A DNA stretch of 10,702 nucleotides from Bacteroidales bacterium (lineage in GTDB: Bacteria > Bacteroidota > Bacteroidia > Bacteroidales > GCA-2748055), in assembly GCA_029934875.1 (NCBI GenBank), contig JAOZLK010000091.1, positions 1 to 10,702 on the forward strand. The letters run 5' to 3'. This document shows, in pieces, positions 1 to 6,694 of the stretch (its first letter is position 1; every line of letters begins with the position of its first letter). The position numbers were made by a program, and so were the translations under genes. The notes under the pieces were generated by a model that did no database searches, had not been told where the DNA came from, and saw only the letters and a list, made by a program, of their open reading frames with translations.

Positions 1-683
1 CCAGGGGCATCAGAGAACATTTAGAAAGCAAGGGTGTAAACTGTGTTGCTTTTTCCCGGGATATGGACGTGTCGGTGCCGGTTGTAGTGGGCGAGGGCAA
101 AAAAGGCAATCAGAATTTCCATCATCAGGTGGAGGAAGTGAAGGCATTTGTGGAAGGTGGGGGATATGCCATTTTCTTATCTGTTCAGGGTACAGACCTT
201 ACCTGGGGTGCTCCTAATCCGGACACAAAACCTGAAGATGCCGAGGATGACTGGCAGAGAAGGGTAGCAAGGGTACTTCAGGATATGGAGATTGACAAAC
301 TGCCTTTTGAGGCAAATATGTACACCACGAGCGGCAATTACATCTCAAGAAATCATATTGTGACAGACCATGCTGTTTTTAAAGGCTTACCTGTGAACAC
401 CCTGATGAGCGGTGTCTATGAGAACGTATGTGCCACGGCGTCCATTTGTCGTCCTGCCGAAGGGAATTACCTTGCCGGGGTGATTACCTATGATCAGAAT
501 AAAAACATGGATATTATGCAGCGTCACTACAATGGGATTGGCGATGTGCTCTGGGCTGCAGATGTATTAATGATTGAGAGAGGGAAAGGGAAGATGCTAT
601 ACTCGACACTCAGGATCATGGAGAATTTGACAAAGGACCCGGTGGCCGAAATGTTACTGTACAATATGATCAGACTTAAATAA
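1..683 (+). CDS. C-terminal end of a large protein, probably GH2-like glycosidase with GATase-like terminal domain (5' partial)
   Basis: The reading frame is open to the window edge: the first complete codon is at base 3, and 226 residues are visible before the TAA at 681-683. The ATG at 63 lies inside this frame and is probably not the true start, because the 20 codons before it (RGIREHLESKGVNC...) read as ordinary protein. The visible part looks like the class I glutamine-amidotransferase/trimerisation-like domain that ends many large GH2-type glycosidases. Seen here are a beta-strand and loop with FVEGGGYAIFLS, an H-x-VFKGLP segment, and a closing stretch STLRIMENLTKDPVAEMLL; from memory, similar closing stretches (LR-x-x-ENL-x-x-DPVA) end such enzymes. 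No catalytic residues of a glycosidase are visible because the body of the protein lies outside the window. The family call is therefore an inference from the tail alone. It overlaps the next gene by one base (TAATG), which suggests translational coupling. Confidence 0.6.
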   Translation, partial: RGIREHLESKGVNCVAFSRDMDVSVPVVVGEGKKGNQNFHHQVEEVKAFVEGGGYAIFLSVQGTDLTWGAPNPDTKPEDAEDDWQRRVARVLQDMEIDKLPFEANMYTTSGNYISRNHIVTDHAVFKGLPVNTLMSGVYENVCATASICRPAEGNYLAGVITYDQNKNMDIMQRHYNGIGDVLWAADVLMIERGKGKMLYSTLRIMENLTKDPVAEMLLYNMIRLK

Positions 684-2647
684 TGAGAGCACTTTTTATA
701 CAAATAATTATTTGTGCATTCTTGTTTCCAGGCAGTGTGCTTGCCAAAAATTATTACATCAGCGCAGAGGGTGACGATGCAAATGATGGCAGTATAAATG
801 CACCCTGGAAGAGCCTGGCAAGGGTATCTGCTGCAGGAGAAACGGATGAAAGCGGAGGCAATTTGTGGCCCGGCGACAGTGTGTTGTTCAGGGCCGGAGA
901 TAGCTTCGAGGGGAATTTACTCTTTAAACGTTCCGGATCTGCAGGGAATCCCATTGTGATAAGCAGCTATGGTGAAGGGGAGAATGCGGTGATTTCCGGT
1001 TCCGGAGATATTCCCGGAGGGGATTATTTTGAAGCGGTCAGGCTGGTAAATGCCAGTCACATCGTCGTATCGGATCTTTCGATTCAAAATGATCGCCAGG
1101 ATGGCAGCCGGTATACCTGGGGATCAAACAGCAGCTACGGGATCTATGTCTACGCCAATAAATGGGGGGGAGTCTCGGGTAATCTGACCTTTAAGAATCT
1201 CAAAATCTCGGATGTGTATAGTGTGGATCAGGATGTTGATTTTAAACAGATGAAGGTGGCAGGAATACGCCTGGCTTCTGACAGCAGTGAAATGGATATT
1301 GAGGTTGCAATTAAAGATGTGCTTGTTGAGGATTGCTATTTTACACACACAGGCAAATCAGGGGTATGGACCACGCATCAGAAAGCATCAAAAACCATCG
1401 ACTCCCTGAACCGGAACATGAACATCGTGATTCGCAACAATACATTTTTTCAAACGGGCGGGTCAGGTGTGATCCTATCATCTGCTTACAATGCTTTAAT
1501 TGAAAACAATGATTTTGACCATACGGGGTATAGCAATGATACTGAGCCCCGCCTGGCAGGAAGAGGTAGCGGGGCCTGGGTATTTAGCAGTCGCCACGTA
1601 ATTGCCCGGTACAATCGCTCTTACAGTGTGAGGGGTCCCGGAGATTCTTATGGAATGCACATTGATTTTGGGAACAGGAATGTGCTGTTTCAATACAACT
1701 ACAGCGAAGATAGTGAAGGGGGCTTTTGTGAGATCCTGGGGGACAATGTGAATTCGACCTACCGTTTTAATGTAAGTGTGAATGATGGATTCAGAGACTT
1801 TCATGGCTACTCTGTCTGGGTGTCTGGCTTTGCCGGATCCGGTAAGGACCCTGTTCCGTCCGACAGTAATTTTGTCTATAACAACACCATCTACCTGGAT
1901 ACGCTAAGCTGTAAACCGGACATCTCAATTTTTGCCAAAAACACTTTTATCTATAATAACATTTTTCACGCCACAGGTGGAGCCGAAATTGGTGCAGACG
2001 GCGTTGAAATTGATATGGAGGAAGGAAGCCAGTTAGCTATGGCCAATAACCTTTTCTTCGGCGAAATCTCCGACCAGTTCTCCTCACTCGATGGCAGCAG
2101 GATCACAGGGCAGGATCCCTTATTTGTAAACCCCGATCCCGCAGAAGGAAAGGATGGTTTTAATATCCAGGCAGGCAGTCCGGTCATTGATGCAGGAAAA
2201 GCATTTCCCGAACCCGACTTTCCCATGGCAGGGAAAGGGATTTTTAAGGATATCACTTCATATGCCTCTACGGATGCCTTTGGTCATTTGGTGGATTTAG
2301 AAAGTGTGCTGCCGAATATTGGTGCCAGCAATGCGTTTAATTCAAATCAACAGCTCGGCAGGGCATCAAACAGGGTGGAGCAGGATAACTCCATGATCTA
2401 TCCCAACCCTGTTTCGCACATGTTAAATCTCACCCTTGAGCATCCCGATTTGCCTTCTGCTGTCAGCATCTATGATGTCACAGGAAAGCTCATTCATACA
2501 ACTTTTGAGCTTTCGGGAGAGCGGAATAGGCAAATTCAGATGCCCTCCGGGACCCGGAATGGAATTTACTTTTTAAAAATAGCGCAGGGAGATTATTCAC
2601 GGACATCACCTTTTGTTCTGCATAGAGATCCCGGACCTTCAAATTGA
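683..2647 (+). CDS. Secreted right-handed parallel beta-helix protein with T9SS sorting domain
   Basis: The protein has 654 residues. A Sec signal peptide covers about residues 1-21 (hydrophobic IIICAFLF, cleavage probably after VLA). The mature protein opens with NYYISAEGDDANDGS and PWKSL, the usual entry to beta-helix proteins of the pectate-lyase-like fold. From roughly 90 to 480 there are repeated short strands with asparagine ladders (IVIRNNTFF, ALIENNDF, NVLFQYNYSED, FVYNNTIY, TFIYNNIF), typical of coils in such helices. A linker follows, then a T9SS type A domain beginning at YPNP (573-576), with IYDVTGKLI and GIYFLKI. That tail sends the protein through the outer membrane, so it acts outside or on the surface. 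The fold is shared by polysaccharide lyases (e.g. PL6-type), GH28, GH141 and sulfatase-free glycan hydrolases; I cannot assign a reaction, since no diagnostic catalytic set stands out. Its place beside sulfatases and glycosidases supports a role in depolymerising the same glycan. Confidence 0.85.
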   Translation: MRALFIQIIICAFLFPGSVLAKNYYISAEGDDANDGSINAPWKSLARVSAAGETDESGGNLWPGDSVLFRAGDSFEGNLLFKRSGSAGNPIVISSYGEGENAVISGSGDIPGGDYFEAVRLVNASHIVVSDLSIQNDRQDGSRYTWGSNSSYGIYVYANKWGGVSGNLTFKNLKISDVYSVDQDVDFKQMKVAGIRLASDSSEMDIEVAIKDVLVEDCYFTHTGKSGVWTTHQKASKTIDSLNRNMNIVIRNNTFFQTGGSGVILSSAYNALIENNDFDHTGYSNDTEPRLAGRGSGAWVFSSRHVIARYNRSYSVRGPGDSYGMHIDFGNRNVLFQYNYSEDSEGGFCEILGDNVNSTYRFNVSVNDGFRDFHGYSVWVSGFAGSGKDPVPSDSNFVYNNTIYLDTLSCKPDISIFAKNTFIYNNIFHATGGAEIGADGVEIDMEEGSQLAMANNLFFGEISDQFSSLDGSRITGQDPLFVNPDPAEGKDGFNIQAGSPVIDAGKAFPEPDFPMAGKGIFKDITSYASTDAFGHLVDLESVLPNIGASNAFNSNQQLGRASNRVEQDNSMIYPNPVSHMLNLTLEHPDLPSAVSIYDVTGKLIHTTFELSGERNRQIQMPSGTRNGIYFLKIAQGDYSRTSPFVLHRDPGPSN

Positions 2648-2650
2648 GGA
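2646..2650 (+). promoter_or_regulatory. Shine-Dalgarno-like site that decides the sulfatase 1 start
   Basis: GAGGA overlaps the stop codon of the beta-helix gene and sits 7 bases before the ATG at 2658. An in-frame ATG at 2613 would add 15 residues (MFCIEIPDLQIEEIE), push the hydrophobic signal segment inward and overlap the previous gene by 35 bases. The site and the lipoprotein signal that begins MALKK both favour 2658. Bacteroidota depend little on such sites, so this is support rather than proof. Confidence 0.5.
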
Positions 2651-2657
2651 AATAGAA

Positions 2658-4079
2658 ATGGCATTGAAAAAAACCCTTATTGCGGCGCATCTGATTCTTT
2701 TGTCCCTCCTTGCCCTTTCCTGCAGGAGGGAAGCAGGGTCAAGCAGTCCTAACCTGATCGTCATCATGTGCGACGACCTGGGTTATGCAGATGTGGGTTT
2801 TAACGGATGTACCGATATTCCAACTCCCAATATTGATCGCATTGCAAACGAAGGGCTCAGGTTTTCCAATGGCTATGTCACCTATTCTGTATGCAGTCCC
2901 AGCCGGGCAGGATTTATCACCGGGCGTTACGGTCAGCGATTTGGATACGAACGGAATGCGCAGTATCAACCGGGTGACTCCCTGATGGGATTGCCCCAGG
3001 ACGAAAAAACCCTGGCCGAGGTCCTGTCGACCAGTGCTTATACCTCCGGAATTATTGGCAAATGGCACCTTGGTGCGCATATTTCCAATCATCCCCTGAA
3101 CCGGGGCTTTGATGAGTTTTACGGTCACCTGGGTGGAGGGCATACTTATTTTCCTGAAAACCTGACCATCGAGGATAGCTATTCCATCAATACGGAAAGG
3201 GAGAGTTACAGGACCTACATTATGCATAATCATGAAGCAGTAAAAACCACCGGGTATCTGACCGATGAGTTTTCTCGTCAGGCCCTTCGTTTCGTGGAAA
3301 AACACAGGGAGGAAGCATTTTTCCTTTATCTGTCCTACAATGCACCCCATGGCCCCCTGGAGGCAACGGAAAAATACCTTTCCCGTTTTACAAATATTGA
3401 AGACGAGAAGAGAAGATGCTATGCTGCCATGGTAAGTGCAGTGGATGACGGGGTTGGTGCCTTGCTGAACAGCCTGGAAGCATTCGGTCTTGAGGAAAAC
3501 ACCATCGTGGTTTTTCTGTCTGACAATGGAGGGCCGGAGACAAAGAATGCGTCCAACACTGGTGTCCTCAGGGAAGGTAAGGGATCTGTGTATGAAGGCG
3601 GATTTCATGTGCCATTTGCCATGAAATGGGAGGGTGTGCTGTCGCCCGGGGTATATGAGCATCCTGTTTCTTCCCTGGATATATTCGCGACCATCACTTC
3701 CCTGAACCAAACGCCTTTAAATCCTGAGAAGCCCCTTGACGGTGTCAACCTCATTCCCTTCCTGACCGGGGAGGATCATTCGCTACCACATGAGGCGATC
3801 TATTTAAGAAAATATGATGATAAAAAATTCGCCGTTCGGGCGGGGGATTACAAGATTGTCACCCATGATAACTCAGACATAAAGGAGCTTTATAATCTGG
3901 AAGATGATATTGGTGAGACGCTTGATCTTGCTGAAGGTTACCCCCGGAAACTTGAACAGCTGGATTCCATCAGGAAGGCCTGGAATGAAGAGCTGATTCC
4001 CCCGGCATTTTTAGGCCTCATCCACAGAGATACCTGGGGATGGAAGAAAAGAACGAATGAAATATATAAAGTGAAATAA
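2658..4079 (+). CDS. Lipoprotein S1-family sulfatase (formylglycine-dependent), canonical active site
   Basis: The protein has 473 residues from the chosen start. It hydrolyses a sulfate ester, presumably on a glycan, using a formylglycine made from a cysteine. Residues 1-22 form a lipoprotein signal with lipobox LALSC (Cys22). The residues after it (RREAGSSS) are not acidic, so the usual Bacteroidota surface-export signal is absent and a periplasm-facing anchor is more likely. The active-site set is complete: metal ligands Asp39-Asp40 (CDDLGY) and Asp289-Asn290 (SDNGG); CSPSR at 79-83 with Cys79 as formylglycine precursor and Arg83; Lys135 and His137 in GKWHLG; His231 in APHGP; and Lys308 before the VYEGG segment. 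Length is normal for the family. The C-terminal part (KELYNLEDDIGETLDL) is the usual small subdomain. It lies 10 bases after gene 2 and 7 before gene 4. A maturating enzyme must be encoded elsewhere. The S1 subfamily, and so the sulfate position attacked, cannot be told by eye. Confidence 0.94.
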   Translation: MALKKTLIAAHLILLSLLALSCRREAGSSSPNLIVIMCDDLGYADVGFNGCTDIPTPNIDRIANEGLRFSNGYVTYSVCSPSRAGFITGRYGQRFGYERNAQYQPGDSLMGLPQDEKTLAEVLSTSAYTSGIIGKWHLGAHISNHPLNRGFDEFYGHLGGGHTYFPENLTIEDSYSINTERESYRTYIMHNHEAVKTTGYLTDEFSRQALRFVEKHREEAFFLYLSYNAPHGPLEATEKYLSRFTNIEDEKRRCYAAMVSAVDDGVGALLNSLEAFGLEENTIVVFLSDNGGPETKNASNTGVLREGKGSVYEGGFHVPFAMKWEGVLSPGVYEHPVSSLDIFATITSLNQTPLNPEKPLDGVNLIPFLTGEDHSLPHEAIYLRKYDDKKFAVRAGDYKIVTHDNSDIKELYNLEDDIGETLDLAEGYPRKLEQLDSIRKAWNEELIPPAFLGLIHRDTWGWKKRTNEIYKVK

Positions 4080-4086
4080 ATCAGTT

Positions 4087-6681
4087 ATGAAGAACATTCT
4101 TATATCAGGCATTTTCCTGCTAAGCAGCAGCCTGTTTGCACAGACAGCCCTATTGAGTGAAAAGATCACGGCGCTCAGAAAATACGATAGCGAACATTTG
4201 TTGCGCATCGCCCTTCCCTTGGGAGGGATCGGAACGGGGACGGTATCCCTGGGGGGATCCGGCGAATTAAGGGATTGGGAAGTAATGAATGTGCCCGCAA
4301 AAGGATACAGTACAGTCACCACCGGCAATGATGCCCCATTTTTTGCCATTTATACCAGGAAGAAAGATGAAAACCCAATTACGAAAGCACTAATGGGGCC
4401 CATTCATTTTTCCGATTACCAGCATTACGAAGGCAGGTCAGTTGATCATCATGGCCTGCCCCGCTTCCGAGATGCTTCATTTGAAACCACCTACCCTTTT
4501 GGTATTGTAAACCTGTCCGACAAGACCATGCCGGTAAAGGTTAAAGTTGTAGGATACAACCCCTTGATTCCGGGTGACGCCGATGCCTCGGGGATTCCTG
4601 TGGCCATCTTAAAATACGAGGTCGAAAATACGACCAGTGACGAAATCGAGGTCTCAATTTCGGGTAATATCAGGAACTTTATCGGGAAAGACGGTAGGAA
4701 ACACAGATCTGATTGGAAGGGAGATTATATCCCCCTTGGAGCAGAAGAGAACAAAAATGAATACAGATCCTCCGGAAATATACAGGGGATTTACATGTAC
4801 TCCGAAAAGGTGGACAAAGACGATGCTGCCTGGGGTACTTTTGCCCTGTCAACCCCGGCTGAAAATGATGGAAACATAAGCTACCGGACCAGCACCGCTC
4901 AGAACTCCTGGAGCAATGGAATTCTTGATTTCTGGGACGATTTCAGTGCAGATGGGATGTTGACTGAAAAAGAGAAACAGGTTGATGACGATCCCATGGC
5001 TTCTCTGGCTGTGCATAAAACATTAAAAGCCGGAGAGACCACAACCTTTACATTTTACCTGACCTGGCATTTCCCGAATCGATATTCCTGGTCAAAGGAG
5101 AAGCTCCGCAACTACTACACCACGCAATATACCAATGCCTGGGATGTAATTGAGAAGGAGGCAGATCGCCTGCCCGAATTAACAGAGAAGACGCTGACTT
5201 TTGTCAACGCATTGCTTTCCAGCAGCTATCCTGATGTGATCAAAGAGGCAGCGCTGTTTAACCTCAGCACCCTGCGCTCGCAAACTGTTTTTCGTATCGA
5301 TGACGGAAAGATGTTCGGTTGGGAGGGCGTGATGGATCGTTTTGGTTCTTGCTTTGGCTCATGTACCCATGTATGGAACTATGAGCAGGCAACCGCCTTC
5401 CTCTTTAATGATCTGGCGAAGACCATGCGTGAAGTGGAATTTGGATACGCCTTGAATGAATACGGACACATGGGTTTCAGAACCAATCTGCCCCTGAAAG
5501 AATCATCATCGGGTATCGCTGTTGCTGCTGCCGACGGGCAAATGGGAACCATTATGAAATTTTACCGGGACTGGCAGTTATCCGGCGATGATGAATTTCT
5601 GGAACAATACTGGTCAAAAGTGAAAGCTGCTCTGGCTTTTGCCTGGATAGAAAATGGTTGGGATGGGGATGTGGATGGCGTGATGGAAGGTGTGCAGCAC
5701 AACACCATGGATGTGGAATATTTTGGTCCCAATCCGCAAATGCAAATATGGTACCTGGGAGCCTTGAGGGCTGCTGAAGAAATGGCCATCTATATGAAGG
5801 ATAAATCCTTTGCCAAGAAGTGTAATAAATTGTATAAGCGTGGCTCCGAGTGGACAGATGCAAATCTCTTTAACGGGGAATACTATTTCCATAAGATTCA
5901 AACACCTGAAAGCAAAGAAGAGATTGCGAAGGGACTGATGGCCGGAATGGGAACTAAAAATATAAAAAATCCTGATTTTCAACTGGCAACAGGCTGCCTG
6001 GTCGATCAGCTGGTGGGACAATATATGGCCCATGTTATTGGCCTGGGTTACCTCCTGAAAGAGGAGCACGTTAAAACCGCCCTGGAGAGTATTCAGAAGT
6101 ACAACAAAAGGGAGAGCATGTTCGAGCATTTTAACAATATGCGCTCCTATGCCATGGGCGACGAAAAGGCCCTGCTTATGGCCAGCTGGCCCCATGGAGG
6201 ACGACCTAAAATCCCCTTTCCCTACTGGTCCGAGGTAATGACCGGCTTTGAATATACCGCAGCCATTGGTATGTTGTACGAAGGCATGGAGCAGGAAGGC
6301 CTGGAAAACATAAAAAACATCAGGGATCGCTATGATGGTCAAAAGAGAAATCCCTTTGATGAAGCTGAGTGTGGCCATCATTATGCCCGGGCCATGGCAT
6401 CCTGGGCCGGAATCCTGGCAGAAAGCGGATTCCTCTATTCAGGGGTGAGCAAATCTGTGAAATTTACGGATAAGCCCGGGGAGTATTTCTGGTCAAACGG
6501 AAATGCATGGGGGATTTGTTCTGTTGCTAAAGCTGGAAATAATTACAAGGTAAATCTTAAGGTGCTCCATGGTAAGGTGGTTTTGGACTCCTTCCAACTG
6601 GGATCGAATAAACCCCTGACATTTAAAAACACCAGGACGATCCATGAGGGTGAAAACCTGGAGATTGATTATGAACTGTAA
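4087..6681 (+). CDS. GH116-family glycosidase (GBA2-like fold), exported
   Basis: The protein has 864 residues. A Sec signal peptide is at 1-18 (ILISGIFLLSSSLFA, then Q); there is no lipobox and no T9SS tail, so it is probably periplasmic. The N-terminal beta-sandwich domain (about 30-340) carries the family landmark PLGGIGTG (44-51) and TTYPFGIVNLSD. The (alpha/alpha)6 barrel (about 370-770) holds FGWEG with Glu413 and NTMD with Asp542. These align by eye with the nucleophile and acid/base of GH116 (Glu527/Asp677 in human GBA2, Glu441/Asp593 in the Thermoanaerobacterium enzyme). The 129-residue gap is somewhat shorter than theirs. Glu433 in HVWNYEQA is another conserved acidic residue in the region. 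A final 80 to 90 residues look like a small beta-domain. The family includes beta-glucosidases, beta-xylosidases and N-acetylglucosaminidases, so the sugar is open. It sits between two sulfatases, 7 bases after one and 13 before the other, which suggests that it trims desulfated oligosaccharides. Confidence 0.92.
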   Translation: MKNILISGIFLLSSSLFAQTALLSEKITALRKYDSEHLLRIALPLGGIGTGTVSLGGSGELRDWEVMNVPAKGYSTVTTGNDAPFFAIYTRKKDENPITKALMGPIHFSDYQHYEGRSVDHHGLPRFRDASFETTYPFGIVNLSDKTMPVKVKVVGYNPLIPGDADASGIPVAILKYEVENTTSDEIEVSISGNIRNFIGKDGRKHRSDWKGDYIPLGAEENKNEYRSSGNIQGIYMYSEKVDKDDAAWGTFALSTPAENDGNISYRTSTAQNSWSNGILDFWDDFSADGMLTEKEKQVDDDPMASLAVHKTLKAGETTTFTFYLTWHFPNRYSWSKEKLRNYYTTQYTNAWDVIEKEADRLPELTEKTLTFVNALLSSSYPDVIKEAALFNLSTLRSQTVFRIDDGKMFGWEGVMDRFGSCFGSCTHVWNYEQATAFLFNDLAKTMREVEFGYALNEYGHMGFRTNLPLKESSSGIAVAAADGQMGTIMKFYRDWQLSGDDEFLEQYWSKVKAALAFAWIENGWDGDVDGVMEGVQHNTMDVEYFGPNPQMQIWYLGALRAAEEMAIYMKDKSFAKKCNKLYKRGSEWTDANLFNGEYYFHKIQTPESKEEIAKGLMAGMGTKNIKNPDFQLATGCLVDQLVGQYMAHVIGLGYLLKEEHVKTALESIQKYNKRESMFEHFNNMRSYAMGDEKALLMASWPHGGRPKIPFPYWSEVMTGFEYTAAIGMLYEGMEQEGLENIKNIRDRYDGQKRNPFDEAECGHHYARAMASWAGILAESGFLYSGVSKSVKFTDKPGEYFWSNGNAWGICSVAKAGNNYKVNLKVLHGKVVLDSFQLGSNKPLTFKNTRTIHEGENLEIDYEL

Positions 6682-6684
6682 GGA
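6680..6684 (+). promoter_or_regulatory. Possible Shine-Dalgarno site for sulfatase 2
   Basis: AAGGA spans the stop codon of the GH116 gene and lies 10 bases before the ATG at 6695. It helps choose this ATG over in-frame ATGs at 6644 and 6671, both inside the preceding gene, which would place extra charged residues in front of the lipoprotein signal. The spacing is a little long, so the evidence is modest. Confidence 0.4.
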
Positions 6685-6694
6685 TCTGATAAAT

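Noticed and set aside
63..683. Treating gene 1 as a complete 206-residue protein starting at 63
   Set aside because: The frame stays open to the window edge with protein-like sequence, no ribosome site precedes 63, and the start would fall in the middle of a fold without signal or N-terminal strand.
2613..2657. Upstream ATG extending sulfatase 1 by 15 residues
   Set aside because: It would overlap gene 2 by 35 bases and place acidic residues before the lipoprotein signal; the ATG at 2658 has GAGGA at good spacing.
2739..3710. Long minus-strand open frame (323 codons) opposite the first sulfatase
   Set aside because: The plus strand here encodes a complete sulfatase with every active-site motif; the antisense translation is rich in Cys, His and Gly with no recognisable domain, signal or operon partner.
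5614..6381. Minus-strand open frame (255 codons) opposite the GH116 catalytic barrel
   Set aside because: It lies wholly inside the conserved GH116 barrel on the other strand, including the acid/base motif, and its translation resembles no family I know.
6644..6694. Upstream ATGs extending sulfatase 2 by up to 17 residues
   Set aside because: They fall inside the GH116 gene and lengthen the region before the lipoprotein hydrophobic core; the ATG at 6695 gives a standard lipobox at residue 22.
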